DNA of 64,000 nucleotides from Mactra quadrangularis (taxonomy: Eukaryota; Mollusca; Bivalvia; Venerida; Mactridae): assembly GCA_025267735.1 (NCBI GenBank), contig CM046297.1, positions 24,206,011 through 24,270,010 on the forward strand. The letters run 5' to 3'. Position numbers and translations under genes: made by a program. The notes below the pieces were generated by a model. The model ran no database searches. It worked only from the letters and a program-made list of their open reading frames with translations, and was not told where the DNA came from. Of this stretch, positions 1 to 13,532 are shown piece by piece (the stretch's first letter is position 1; every line of letters begins with the position of its first letter).

Positions 1-499
1 AAGCATAACTTTATATAATATGTCCTTGAAAAACATCTCTCGTGACATTACAAGATATACTTGTTTCAACTTTCTTCTTCTACGGTCCTTTAAGCATACA
101 GTGCTTGTCTTAAGTTTGGAGACCAAAAAATTTACTAAATTCTTTAATTTCAAAGATTATTTTTTGTATATTTTTTTATCATTCCTAATGTATTTAGTAT
201 GGTTTGTGATTAAATGAAAATATACTTCATGAATGCACATTTACCACATTTATCAAATTTAACATCAGGTCTTACATCCTAAACTAATGTATGAAAATAT
301 ATTAGGAACATCAACAGTCAAAAAACAGACTTTCTACACGGTCTAAAGTCTCTAAAACTAAAAGTAATTCATTTCCAAATCATAGTTTTTAAATTTCTTT
401 TCTAACTTACTAACTTTAAATAGAACCACTTCAAAATAACTATGAAGCAAAACTAGAAAGCATTTCAAAACAAATATTTAACAACTTTTCTATATAAGT

Positions 500-552
500 T
501 ATTTAGTAGGCCTACAAAGTGAAAATGTCTTGTAACTTTTGGTGGGCACTGT
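500..552 (+). repeat. Dispersed repeat, copy A
   Basis: TATTTAGTAGGCCTACAAAG and the following bases through TTTTGGTGGG recur with few changes at 46423-46475, same orientation. Family unknown. Confidence 0.75.
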
Positions 553-1265
553 GGGACCGACGACAATTCTCAAATAAACTACAGAAATCATGTTTTATTA
601 ACATAAATACCTTATATAGAATTATTTGTAAAAGATTCAACAATACTCAGTGAAAGTATTGAAAAAATTCAACCATTCAAAAAATAAAACTTATTCTTAT
701 TCTTATATAGTTTAATTTAAAATTTGAAGTAATCAAACTAATATACCATAATATAAATAGTATACAACAATGACAAAATTTTGACACTTTCAAAAATTTT
801 AAAAATAGGGGCCAGGGTTTTTTAACGTTTAATCTTAACATATGACTCATGAGAATGACTTAAATTCTATGAACAAACGATCAACAGACTTCAGGAATTG
901 AAATCAATTTTTATTGAAATTGAATCAGAGTCAATTAACCGGATAGTAATGAAACAACCCTGACTATCTCAGTCTTTGCCTTAACCCACAAGCCTGATGC
1001 CCAAAGCGAGAGAAAACTGATTCAGGCTAGGTAAAATTACTTATTTTACATAGTCAGGCTAGTTGATAAGTTTGCCTTTTCATATAAAACATGATAAATC
1101 TGGCTAGTGCCCAAGAAAATTTAAAGCTGCAATGACTGCAATCTATTATGATAGCTAGGATTTCAGTTGCCTCTTAAATTCGAAAAAAATAGATTTGAAG
1201 AACTTTTTAACAAAGTTTTTAACGGAAGACTAGTCATACTTATTTATCAAGTCTAAAATATAAGC

Positions 1266-1337
1266 ACAGGAATTAGAAATATTTCCCGAAAAGTGTATAT
1301 ATATACTTGTTTCAGGAAATAAAATTTCTAATTCCTG
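1266..1337. repeat. Hairpin, 15-bp perfect inverted repeat
   Basis: ACAGGAATTAGAAAT at 1266-1280 is the exact reverse complement of 1323-1337. The loop contains a TATATATATA run. Confidence 0.8.
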
Positions 1338-1473
1338 TTTTATAAGATACTAAATGTTATTCCAGACTTAAAAGTTGTAAAAAATCACATTAATTTACAA
1401 TAGCCACGGTGGTCTTTACAGCAGAACTTTACTGTATCATATTATTATAATATGATATATTTTTCTATCAAAC

Positions 1474-1505
1474 AATTTTCTTACCTCCTCTTTTCGTATA
1501 TAATC
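1474..1505 (-). other. Possible small exon (uncertain)
   Basis: On the minus strand, a donor-like GTAAGAAA follows DKLGLYTKRG, with a possible CAG acceptor upstream. Too short to assign and not linked by phase to the signal-peptide exon. It might be a downstream exon of that gene. Confidence 0.15.
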
Positions 1506-2572
1506 CAAGTTTATCTCTGTCTCGTCTCATGATAAAATTGAAATTAGCAATTAAATGATGTACAATTCACCAAAAACTATAAATAAACTAACAGCATATT
1601 CTAACAAGTCTTTCCTCAATCACAATAACAGTATATGTATACCGATGAACAGTCACATCAATAACAGCTGATCAACAAGACATTGTTTATAAGACTTAAT
1701 GTAAAATTAATATATAATTTAAACTATCCAATACACAAAATTAAATAAGACAGTTTGATCTTTAATGAGTTTAATCAACTGATTAATTAATCCAAAGTAT
1801 TCATTAACAGTTTACCATCAACAAAATAAACATTCACTTGGTATAAATATAATTTCATCAAAATCATAAACATGTATTAAAACAGTCCCAACACTGTAAG
1901 CATCCCTTGGCTATTTGTCGCATGTGAGCTTAAGATCAATCCTTATAACTTGCGACGAAAATTGTCAATTTCAAAAACATGAAAATTTTGTCAATGAAGC
2001 CAACCTGACCATAAAATTAAGATTCAGTAAGATTTTATATACATCCACAATCATATAGCTTCCAATAAAAAGTTTTAAATCGCAGCAAAAATATCCTTTA
2101 AAGTAAACTTTGAACGCTTTGTTAACGGATTTTCAATGTATGCGAAAGAAGTTAATCCCTTCAAAAATAAACTTAGTGAAAGTAAAGGTGTTGCAATAAA
2201 TTACTGTTCAATTCATCGAAGTGTCTGTAAATATTAAACTCTTAAACATTAAAGAATAGCGAGGTTTTAAGTGGAAAAATTTTAACGCTATAAAAAGGGT
2301 AAACATTAGAATAAAATTATATTACTGTTAAGGATAGGTAATTTTTTTAAAACAGTATTTTATTCTTAAACTTGTAGAAGGTAAGTTTTTGAGTGGAGAA
2401 TACCTAACTTGAGCAAGGGTATTTTTTTTTATTATACAGATCTTAAACTTGATGAAATGTACTAGAAAGTTACTTGTGTACATAAACCTGAAGTTAAAAA
2501 TTTCAGTTTACAATTCTTAAACATAAATAAATCATAAGTTTTCTGAGAGGAGAATTTTAACATAGAGGAAAC

Positions 2573-2828
2573 CTGGGTCGATAGCGCAGTTGGTAGCGCG
2601 CCGGGATTTGGAATGTCGTTTCCCACCCAGGGAGGTTATACCTTTCCATGAAAATTTGACAGCTATGTCAATTTTCCTCCATTAATAAGGTATATGGAGA
2701 AGTTTCCCGCCTTGTGGAAAGGTAGATTAGTACTGGTAATAGACAAGGGTCCAAGAAAGCTAGGTTAGGTGTGCTAGATGCCAAAACGTGTTGACACAGC
2801 ATTAAACCCAATATAAATAAAAAATAAA
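2573..2828 (+). mobile_element. tRNA-derived SINE, copy 1
   Basis: The head GGTCGATAGCGCAGTTGGTA resembles a tRNA box A region, but box B is damaged here. The body and tail (GTGGAAAGGTAGATTAGTAC, ACACAGCATTAAACCC, A-rich end) match the copy at 5012-5303 in opposite orientation. Confidence 0.85.
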
Positions 2829-3991
2829 TAAGTTTGAGGACAAAATCCGCCTCCCTGTTGCTCAAGTCATTACTACATACAGAATATATACATATAAATA
2901 TTTAAATTCTTAAGGCAAAACTACAGGTCTGTTTTTAAATTTTGTTTATGAAATTTTGGGACACTTTGCTGAACTCAGCTGTAAGACGACCATTTCTCTC
3001 TAATTGAGTAGTTCTATTACAAACTTTTAACAAACAAATATCACAGGTTATAGTATTTGCATAAGGAACCAATCTTTAGAATTGGACAGTTTCTCATGAG
3101 CTTGCGACAATTTTCAAGAGCTTCGAGGATACATATTGGATCAATAACCGTGGAAAGTGACAAATAGCGTTAGAGGTATAAGTACTATACTGAAGGGGTT
3201 AATTATGTCTAAATTTCAAAAAGTTGAAAAGTGGGTGCATTAAATCATGTTTATTCATACAAAGCTATATACTACTCCTTTTTAGATCTATTCAACATTA
3301 TTCGTACAATTTTCTATGACACGTTTATACCCATAATGCCTTTTTTGTACGATGAAAAACATTCTTTTGCTAACACTTTTTGCCATCAATAGGTATCATG
3401 AATGATTCAATATATAAACGATTCATTCTTTCATTGAAAACATCGTACATTTATATTAACACATGTCAATTTACTTGTGTGCGTAAAAAATTAACTAATT
3501 GCCCATTTAACATTCAATTACATAATAAAATTACCATATTTGAATAAATGTGACAAAAAATACCCATCATTAATGTGATGTCACAATGTATAATGGCTTA
3601 TTAATGAGCCTACAGAAACAGAATATATAATAACACAGGTATTCAGTCATGATCATTTTAATTAAGTCGTAAAAAGCCCGATGGGAAATGTCTTAAAATA
3701 TATTTGCACTAATTACCGCTAGCATGTGAGCGGATATTTTAGTGGTACCACGAACATAGGGTGTATCAACACAGCTGTGAAAATAAACATTTATTTAGAC
3801 AAGGACGTCACAAGGTCATCAAGTGTTACAGTTAAGTACAAATATATTGAAGGGAATATACAGATGGGGGGACACCATGAGCTTAAATGTAAAGTATTCC
3901 CGAGACTAATTGAACAATTTTTTAAATTGGTTGTCAAAAAAAGGCATTCAAATTTCATAATCAAACTTCAATAAATTGAAGATGCAGTATT

Positions 3992-4306
3992 GGCTCATGC
4001 AGGCGCGTATCTGCCATTACGCACAATACGCACGTGCGTAACCTCGATTCCAGAAATCGAAAATCTAAAAGTGCCAAGGACTGCCACATCCGGGTAAGAC
4101 ATTATTTGACTCGACTGTGATAACTATACTCCATGAAAATGTCATACAAAGCAATACACAAATTAATCAGTATGGCTCTTTGTGCGCATTGAAACTTCGA
4201 TAACAAACCGTGATAGTCGTAATTTACTGGGGAAGGGGCATGCCCCCGGACCCCAAGCATTTGTGCGTAATCTCAAAAATGGTCTAGATACGCGTCTGGG
4301 CTCATG
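3992..4306. mobile_element. hAT-type MITE with 8-bp target duplication
   Basis: Element 4000-4298 has inverted ends CAGGCGCGTATCT and AGATACGCGTCTG. It is flanked by GGCTCATG on both sides (3992-3999 and 4299-4306). An 8-bp duplication is diagnostic of hAT. No transposase is present. Confidence 0.92.
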
Positions 4307-5011
4307 AATATTCATTAGAAGGGCATGTCCAATTTCACATGAATTTTATTTATCTATTAATCCCATTGGTTGAAACTGACTAATGCCATAAAGAGTTACT
4401 GCAAATTACCTTTTATTTTCTCAAGCAACAACACAATTTATTATGTTATTTAGTAAGGTGCAAATTTAGGCAATGCAAAATTGGAATTTTGTTTAGCATC
4501 AACTCAAGTTTGACAAACCTAAATACCTATTCACAAAAACACACAAACCAAAAACACAAATATTTTACGACAAAAAACAATGCATTATATATATATATTA
4601 TATTTAATGGAAAAACATCATCATAATATGATACCATGATCTGAATTACTAATGAAATGACTAGGTTAAGCACTGACGCAAAACATATGGTTTATAATAA
4701 AATAACTTGTGTTTTAATGAAATTGTCATTATCAAATCCCGGAACATCGGAATTATTCAAGAAAATTTTACCAACAATTTGTTGTTTTTTTTGGATTAAG
4801 GACTCTAAAACCTACGTGCATGGACGATTAAGTAATAACAAAATTCTGTTATGGCATGTCATTTGCCCGACTACATAAAATAAGTAAATTTCACTAGTTG
4901 GAATCAATTTTCGCTAGCCGTGGGCTAAGGTATTGACTGGTATTACACTTAAACCGGGAATTGGGTTAGTCATTTTGAATGCCTACAGTTTGGTATATGA
5001 GTCTTTGTTTT

Positions 5012-5303
5012 TTCTTTGTTTTTTTGGGGTTTAATGCCGTGTCAACACAATTTAGGTCATTGTAAGGTGTCCAACACACCTTACCTAGCTTTCCTGGACC
5101 CTTGTCTATAACCAGTAATCATCTACCCTTCCATAAGGCCGGAAACTTCTCCATATATCTTATTAATGGAGGAAAATTGACATAATTGTCAAATATTCAT
5201 GGAAAGGTATAACCTCCCCGGGTGGGATTCGAACCCGTACCCCCTTTCGGGACATGAGATTCCAAATCCCGGCTCGCTACTAACTGCGCAACCGACCCGG
5301 GTT
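5012..5303 (-). mobile_element. tRNA-derived SINE, copy 2 (full length)
   Basis: On the minus strand, box A (GTTGCGCAGTTAGTAGCG) and box B (GGGTTCGAATCCC) are followed by the conserved body. The tail is GTGTTGACACGGCATTAAAC plus an A-rich end. The pol III promoter boxes look intact. The tail resembles molluscan SINEs; family name not verified. Confidence 0.9.
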
Positions 5304-6300
5304 TGGATCTTCGTAGCAGAACATACTCTACTTCAGACATTCGACTATACTACAAGTGTGTCCCAGGTGTGTACACAGGTCTCTAAATACTTAAATTTCA
5401 ACAGTTTACGATACAAAGCTCAGTGTATGTTTTATGTAGCAAAAAAAAAAACCACAACCCAAACTGTATTTATAACTATTATTAAGACTATTATTAAGAC
5501 TGTGAAGGAATTTGCAAACTCTTACAATAATTTCAATGTAGAAGTTTAAAAATCATCCGTTACCAGTTTAAAAAGGAAATCTTGTGTGGTATTCTATTGT
5601 ATGCATAGCAACAAAAAGTCGGAAATCTTCATTTAAATAAAAAAATAACCACAACTCCTATGATTTAAGATAATTTTCTTCATTCAAAAGCCAAGTTGTT
5701 GAGTAACAATACCGTTATTAACATTTCCCGTAAAAATCACTTCAAATAATGTCGATACAAAATCTAGAGGCGTTTTTTATACAATAACTCAAACTTGCAT
5801 ACAAACAGAATGTCAAGTACATTAAAAACGGGTATTACCGAATTAAATCCAACCAATGTGGTGACATAAGCATACCGTGGCAGGTGTTTAAGTGCCCACT
5901 CAATAATTTTAATACATTTAATTTATGTTAAGCTTGAGATGTATTCAATTCAATCTAATGAAAAAAATGACCAATAAGTGTTGAAACGGTTCAAGTATAT
6001 AAATATAAATCAACACGGATAAAACATCTGTTCTTTTCAAAGTTAATAAAAAACCTTAAATGAAAAAAATACAAAAAAGTACTCATTATTGTTAAGAAAA
6101 AAGGCAAGTCAATGCAGGAAAATATCTTTATATTAACTGTGCTTTATAACCAAACATGCAAATGAAAAAACAGGTTTCTGTTTAAATATAAACCCAAAAT
6201 CATAAGATTTTCTACCATTGAAGTCTTACAAAAATAAAAAAGTTAACAAACAAACATAGTGTCTACATAAAATGTTTACAGAATAAATTTTTAACAACAC

Positions 6301-6705
6301 TTACACCAAGAGCTGTCCGTAAGACAGCGCGCTCAACTTTTTTCAGTTCTTAGGAACCGTTGTTATGGGTTTTGATAGTAAGGCGGAAGAAGTGATGATG
6401 AATAAGTATTCCAAGTTTGAGTTGAATATCTTTGATAGTATTGAATTTTGTAAAAACTTTAACCTTGATTTTGGATGTTTTCCAAGTAAAAAAGAGGCAA
6501 AACTTCTAAAACAGTGGAGCCAGGGTTATGGGCCTTGATAGTAAGGTGGAGGTAGTAATGATGAATAAGTATTCCAAGTTTGAGTTGAATATCTTTGATA
6601 GTATTGAAGTTATTTAAATTTGTAAAAACTTTAACCTTGATTTGCAATGCCAATGTCCAGGTGACAGTAAAAGCTCTCATTTTCTTCGAAAAGTCGAGCT
6701 AAACA
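6301..6705 (+). repeat. Internally duplicated dispersed repeat
   Basis: About 115 bp (GATAGTAAGGCGGAAGAAGT...TAAAAACTTTAACCTTGAT) at 6361-6474 recurs at 6523-6645. The flanks GTCCGTAAGACAGCGCGCTC and CTTCGAAAAGTCGAGC look like ends of one element. No coding capacity. Confidence 0.8.
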
Positions 6706-6925
6706 TAAAACATTTAACAAACAAATATAATGTCAACATAAAACGTTTACAGTATAAATTTATAATAACACTATTTGTTGTCAATATGTTGTATATAAGT
6801 TAAACATAACTTGTTAAGTTCAGATTCATAGGAACTAAATCACAGACACTAAGCACAAATGACTAAAAAATATAACTAATGATGGCAATTTTAGGATTCA
6901 GTCCACAGGCTACTAGCCAGTTCTC

Positions 6926-7161
6926 CTTTTCACAAAAATTCTTACGAAATTTTTTTATCGTAAGTCAATTTCATATCATTAGCAGTTCTAAGTCAGATGG
7001 ATAATAAGCATAACTATGATAATTATGATATTCAAAAGGTATACAATATTCTACACAATGTGTATAATATTTGGAATTGATAAGCCAATTAATGAGCGTA
7101 TTATTAATGTTTCTTGCTTTTGACTTACGAAGATTTTTTTCTTAAGAATTTTTGTGAAAAG
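6926..7161. mobile_element. MITE with about 43-bp inverted ends
   Basis: CTTTTCACAAAAATTCTTA at 6926-6944 is mirrored at 7143-7161, and GTAAGTCAA continues the inner end of each arm. Non-coding. Confidence 0.8.
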
Positions 7162-7648
7162 CACGACAGATTTTAAGATTGGTTTAAATGGTCCAAGCAT
7201 TTAAATAAATCAAGTTATGTTTGACACAAGATATATATATGACACAAAATATATATACGTAGTTGAGCGAATTAAAATGAAATTTTAATCAGAAAACAAA
7301 ACAGTAAGTACAGTGAACTTTACATACAGTGCCATTCATAGTTACCTTTACAATTTTGTAAATGTTTGATCAATGTATCTTTAGATTTTTAACAAAATGT
7401 ATTACATCAAAATAATAAAAACATAAAATATTTAGATACATGTACATGTTTCACAATCATATTTGTATAGTGTCATTTCTCTCCTCAAAATGTTACAATC
7501 TATTACAACTGTATCATAATGCATAAATACATCTGAAATGAAATTTAATTGTATTAATGAAAAACAAGATTTTACAAAATTAAAGGTAATTTTTGATGAC
7601 ACTGTATATAGTCTTTATAGAGGTATAATTATATATAATATGTATATA

Positions 7649-7973
7649 CCAGTAGCCTGTTCAATTACCCAAAACGTTCCAAAATTTTCCCTAACGATAC
7701 ATTCGGAACTCCTCGGCCATTCGCTGCGAATAATCTCGGACTTATTGAGAAGCTATTTTGAAAATACTGATGTTGAAATAAAGAAATATACGATCGTTTA
7801 GGCAAGGAGTGATGTTTCATTTTTAGTCCGTAAATTTTGAAACATCACTAATTGCCTTAGCGATTGTATATTTGTTTATTAGATTAGATTATTCGCAGCG
7901 ATTGGCCATGGAGTTCAGAATGTATCGTTACGGAACGTTTTGTAACGTTAAGGGTAATTGAACAGGCTACAGG
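7649..7973. mobile_element. Nested foldback MITE
   Basis: The outer arms start CCAGTAGCCTGTTCAATTAC and reappear reversed (GTAATTGAACAGGCTACAGG). They are about 80 bp with scattered differences and are flanked by TATA on both sides. An inner palindrome (GAGTGATGTTTCA / TGAAACATCACT) lies at the centre. No transposase. Confidence 0.85.
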
Positions 7974-10900
7974 TATATGGTCATCAACTTAACCCAATAG
8001 CCCTAAATCATGGACAAGTGAAAATAGATTGAGCCTACTGGAAATACCAATTTTATATAGTCAGGCTGGTCAATAACTTTGCCCATTAATGCCAAGCACA
8101 ATTGTCTAAATATCAGAAATTCAGATAATGTTATCTATTTGTAATATTTTTGCATTTACTTTTGCTTATTTATTAGATTACTGAATCATAAAAGAGGTTA
8201 TTTTTTACTTTGCCTAATGCATGGTACTCCAATTAGAGTGTTCAACATATTTTACTTATTCCTATATGCTTGAACAAGAAAAAAGTGATCATATTAACTC
8301 TGATCTTATATTTGCTATGTGTACATATTAATGAAAACAAGATATGAATATTTAAAAAATGAACCTTTTTTATTTTCTGCCATTACTATTGGTTTGGACA
8401 GGGTGGGGTAAACAGATACCAATATTTCAGTTTTTATCAAAAAACTACACAGAACATTCTTTATTTTTCGAATGATTAATTATTATACTCAAGCAACCTT
8501 TTTTATCAACTATCGTAGTTATTGGTGAAAAACTAACAAAAAAGGTACATTTAAAGGTGTAAACAGGCTCTAGTTCCACTCAGTCACTTACTACAGTTTT
8601 ATCAATGGCTATTATAGGTAGTGAATGTAAGAGAGAATTTAGTAAACTAATACTCCGAATTCCTTTGAGAACTTTTTTTCTGTGGTGTAGGAAGGCTTGT
8701 ACTTTACAACAGAGGTTAAATTATTTCTGTTGCAATTTGTTTTAGGCTGGGGTCATTTATGAGCTAATTTGACTGGACTTCAAGTGCTTGGTTATTCATT
8801 GGCTTTGATTGGATAATTCATATCCAGTGGCATAATGAATATAATAACCAAAGATCAGCTGATCGTCATGTTTATTACATCTGACCAACTTGCATTATAG
8901 GTCATAAATATTGCAAGCTTGCAAGATGTAAATAAGCAAGAACATAAGAAGAGAATTTAATTCTAGCATACTGACACTGACCTAAAATCTAAATTGTCTC
9001 AAATGCACCTTTAAATTTGCAGAGTTCTTTTTTATACAGACAGCTTATTGATAATTCCCTGAGTAACATCAACATAAAAGCCGGTTCAAGACAGCATAAA
9101 GCATTTCTATACCTATGATCTGAATTTCATAAAACTGAATAAAACTCAGTGCAAAAGTATTAACTATTCAATATAATTAATAATATAAATAATATCAAGG
9201 ACATAATTTTATAGATACTGAGCACTTGTGGGCAGGCCATGAACTTTTCTATTCACAAAACTAGTTTTATTCCTTTTTTACAGTTTCTAGTCTCTAGAAA
9301 AAGATCATTGTATTCCCTCACTGGACAGTGAAGTGGTTTATATTTCATAATGTTCAATAAATTCCAACCCATGTACGTTTTAACTTTTCACCAAGGGAAG
9401 CAATTACATCTAAAGGAGACAAAATATAGCAAAATTATCTCCCTTTAAAAAACTTTGAAACTTACAAATTTTTTACTTTCTTGTATCAACAACATCTCAT
9501 TTAAACTTCCATAACAATTGATACCATCTCAAGGTTTGACTTTTATAATAGAGACTTCAAGGAACCCAAATCGGTTAAATCTGGGTGACATTTAAACATT
9601 TTGAAGTCAAGACTATGTCTTTCTTCATTATATGTAAAAATTATGATAACTAAGTACAGTCACTCAATCAAACTTTATTCAAAATATATAGATTTTTGAT
9701 TCTCACAAAATAATTATGCTTTAAAGGGTATTAGAAGCTCCATTTTATGTAACTATTTTTGTTTTTCAGTTAAACAACAAGACATTAAATGCTTGTGAAC
9801 AGGTTACATTTGCTAATTGCATAATAATCATGACAGAAAATTACAATGCTTTATTGAAGCCAGGAGTAACCTTTCTAACAAATCTGACTCTTTAAAGTTG
9901 AAAGGAAAGTCCTGACTCCTGAGGTAAAACCTTCAGAACTTCTCACGAAAACTTAGCAGACAGACTTTGCAGACTTTAGTTCACATTATGAAAGCAACGA
10001 TTGCAATTGATAAACCTGTTAATTAATCTAAAAAGTATAATACAGCTTACTGGTTTTGCAAATGTGAAAATGATAAATTCAAACAATAAAGATTTTACTC
10101 ATGGCAAAGAATTTATAACCAGTAAAACATTTTTGAGAAAACTTGTTTAATCAAAACAGGCAGTCATTAAATTGCATTTATAAGAACCCTTAATGAAAAG
10201 CAAGGGGTCATCTGTCATGAAATTGTATCTATGACACTGGATTTGCATGTTAGTGAAGACTCTGACATTGCAAAAAATTTAGTTAACTTTGCGCCCAGTG
10301 TCAGATTGGGCTTCCAATTCCTCCTTCTGAGCAGTTTCTTGTCTAAATACAGTAGACTTATTCATCAAGTTGATTTAGAGAATAAAAATATACTTTAACT
10401 AATCAAATCCGGTTCTCCCAGGAGGTAGGTGAGAGTTGCAAAAACACGCAACCGCATTGGTAAAAGGTTGACCTAACAATAAGGCTGTTAGAAGTGACTA
10501 TGAAGACATCTAACCAGGATCACTACATTTAGTACATCTTATTCATAAGGCACTTGAAGTTTATGCAAGATATACACAATATTTTAGTTAAAAATTGTGA
10601 TGTAAACTAAGATTAAGATTGACTGAACAACATCAGACAGTCTGGAGCCTTTTCATTTTGATCCAAAACTTTTTGAACAAGACAAACAAAATATAGTCAA
10701 TAATCATAATGTGTTGCTTAATGCTCAGAGCAGTCAATTGGGAAACTTTTAAACTAAAGAAATTGTCTGACACTGAGAGAAAACAACAATAACTTTTACA
10801 TTGAAAACTTAACAAATTTGGTATGTTTACAATGGTGCCAGAAAGTCTACGCACCGACAATAAAGACCGAGTATACGATTGTTGTGACTTGAATTCTGGC

Positions 10901-10980
10901 TCAAAACTGTTGAAAATTCAGACATAGTTAGAAAAATATATATGAAATCTAACTAAATCAAAATATAACAAAATACTCAC

Positions 10981-11044
10981 CGAACTGAACAGATATAAAC
11001 GGTAAAATTAAAAATATGATAAAAAGAGAAACACGGTCCGCCAT
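10981..11044 (-). CDS. Candidate first coding exon with signal peptide (partial gene)
   Basis: ATG at 11044-11042 in a good context (G at -3, G at +4) opens MADRVSLFIIFLILPF followed by ISVQF, a typical signal peptide (short polar start, about 15 hydrophobic residues). A perfect donor GTGAGTAT lies at 10980 after 21 codons plus one base. The remaining exons must lie downstream on the minus strand (below 10980 or beyond the window); I found none I trust. Probably a secreted or membrane protein; family unknown. Confidence 0.55.
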
Positions 11045-11841
11045 GACAGTTGACCTATAAACTAAACCGCGTACGACTAAACATTTAACATCGCTATCGT
11101 CACTGTTACACAGATATGTCAGTATGGATGATGTGCCCCTTGTAATATTTTAAATATCTCTAACTCGTGGACTTATAATCAGCATTTTTTATATTAACGG
11201 CTTTTAATTGAATTTGGCGCTCCAAGAGTTAAAAAAACAAATAGATGTTCTTTCAGGGTAGGGTTTGACGATTAGGGGAACGCGTATGCAGGTGCCTGTA
11301 TGTCCTAAAGACAAATGGGAAAGTTCTATTGAATTGAGTTTATATAAACTTATTTTAGATCGAATGTGAAACACGTTCATACAACTTTATACGAGTTCCA
11401 GGTTCCATAGTGTTGAGTGAGTAACATAAAGAGTTCTTGCTCAAGATAACGATGAGACAGGCTTATGCAACACAAGGTTTTGTATGAGAATTGGACCTGG
11501 CTACATCAAATTATGACTCTTTATCGTTACCACTTCACCACACCAGCTCCAAAAAATATTGAAATGCTTCTTTAACAGCCAGGTTTGCAAAGTTTGTACT
11601 AGTTCTATCCCTAGCACCCATAAGGGTTTCGGGTATTATTCATGTAGTTGTAGCACATTTTCTCATTTTTCTGAACCATAGGGAACTGGGGACACCATTG
11701 GACCTCATCCAAGAGAAAAACCATGCTAATACCATATACAAGACTTTCTTCTTAATTTGGCTAGAAATCATTTCTATTGCTGCAACTCGGGTTTCAAACA
11801 AGTTCATGGCACATAAATATATTTACACCAGTTCTGGTAAT

Positions 11842-12459
11842 TACGGTGGCATTGAGGTGACATGGAAATATATTTTATTTTTTACGTGGCCACGTAAAAG
11901 CTTTACGTGGCCACGTAATAGCTTTACGTGGCCACGCAATAGCTTTACGTGGCCACGCAATAGCTATTACGTGCGCACGTAATAGCGTTTACGTGGCCAC
12001 GTAATAGCTTTACGTGGCCACGTAATAGCTTTACGTGGCCACGCAGTAGCTAGTACGTGCGCACGTAATAGCGTTTACGTGGCCACGTAATAGCTTTACG
12101 TGGCCACGCAGTAGCTTTTACGTGCGCACGCAATAACGTTTACGTGGCCACGTAATAGCTTTACGTGCGCACGTAATAATTGACCAATAAGAGTTGTCGA
12201 AATTGGCGGCCATTTTTCGACAACCTTCATTGGTCAATTATTACGTGCGCACGTAAAGCTATTACGTGGCCACGTAAACGCTATTACGTGCGCACGTAAA
12301 GCTATTACGTGGCCACGTAAAGCTATTACATGGCCACGTAAACGCTATTACGTGCGCACGTACTAGCTACTGCGTGGCCACGTAAAGCTATTACGTGGCC
12401 ACGTAAAGCTATTACGTGCGCACGTAAAGCTTTTACGTGGCCACGTAAACGCTATTACA
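11842..12459. mobile_element. Palindrome-array foldback element, copy 1 (right end missing)
   Basis: About 24 units of ACGTGGCCACGT or ACGTGCGCACGT alternate with TAGCT-type spacers. They are arranged head-to-head around a central spacer (12178-12243) that is itself an inverted repeat (AATTGACCAAT / ATTGGTCAATT). The left end is TACGGTGGCATTGAGGTGAC; the matching right end is absent. It lies about 0.8 kb upstream of the signal-peptide exon. Confidence 0.9.
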
Positions 12460-13532
12460 ATAATACAATACCCAACGTTTTTCTTTCAACTCCGGAAAAT
12501 AATCTACTTACACAGTACCAACTGTAAAACCATGGGTAGTATCCAGCTATAATCACTTTTATAGTCCCAACTCTATTTGACACCCAAACGTTTCCTTGCA
12601 GTTACTCGGCAGTGCAAAGAAAGCTGAAAGGTGAAAGCAGCACTCTTTTCCTATGCAATGCACCAGGGATGGGTGGGGTGCAGCTACAAATGATTGGAGC
12701 ATTTACACAAAGCTTTTTTTGTCAGGCAATCAACAAAGAAAGACTTTCGATCAATGCGAACATTGCAAAACAATGTAAACAAGTATACGCGATACAGCAT
12801 GCAGCGTCTCCTTTGTGACGTCATAATGAAGAAACAACAGAACATAATTATGTACTATATAAGGTTTATTTCTTTATTCAAACAGGATAGTTTTGGATAA
12901 AAAGGTAAGTTTGTTTTTCATATAGAAGTAATATTTTTGTTTTCAGTTCAAGCATAGACATCTCTTTACTACATGTACCTTCATTTTAGCTTGAGTAAAT
13001 AAAATACATCGTTCATATTGTATTACTCCATTTAAGAAAATGTCTATTTGAACTATAAACCTACTTCTAAAAGGTCCTTCAACACCTTAAATAAATCCAA
13101 ATTAACAAAGAACGATAAACTATTTGAATCAGCCCTAGAACCAACAAACCTACATGACCTACTTTTACCTTCATAATATGTAATATTCCATTCATTAATA
13201 TAAATTAAGAAAACCTTAAGAACAAATTGTCTTTGCCGAAGGTATAAACTCCTTTCCTGATCCTGATATATGTTTTCAGGCTTCTTCATACTTGTAAGAA
13301 AGTTAAATTCTATATAGCCAGAGTTTGATTTCATCAGATATTTCTAAGGTTTCTGAACAAAGTTTAGTTCTGGAAGACTACAGGACTAAAACAATTTAAG
13401 ACTATCTGAAAGTGATAAATATATATTTGGTAATATGTTAGACCTACTATTGTGCAACAAGAGTATATAGATATGTGAATACAAAATGTAAACAATAATA
13501 CGATTGATAAATGTAAATATGACTGTATTGCC

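Larger units (their letters stand above)
1..10980. other. Non-coding region, possibly intron of the signal-peptide gene
   Basis: Apart from the repeats listed (SINEs, hAT MITE, foldback MITEs) I see no convincing exon. If the exon at 10981-11044 is real, this stretch is its intron and possibly later exons too small to see. Confidence 0.5.

Noticed and set aside
3726..3974. 82-residue plus-strand open frame
   Set aside because: No recognisable domain, no splice context, and it abuts a MITE; its length is expected by chance.
11698..11982. Plus-strand frame with repeated FTWPRNS
   Set aside because: It is the translation of the palindromic array of the foldback element, not a protein gene.
11885..12459. 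CRISPR-like regular repeat array
   Set aside because: Units are palindromes with nearly constant short spacers in an animal genome and flip orientation at a centre; there are no unique spacers.
12816..12823. CRE site TGACGTCA as a promoter element
   Set aside because: A single 8-bp match with no gene start nearby on the plus strand; expected occasionally by chance.
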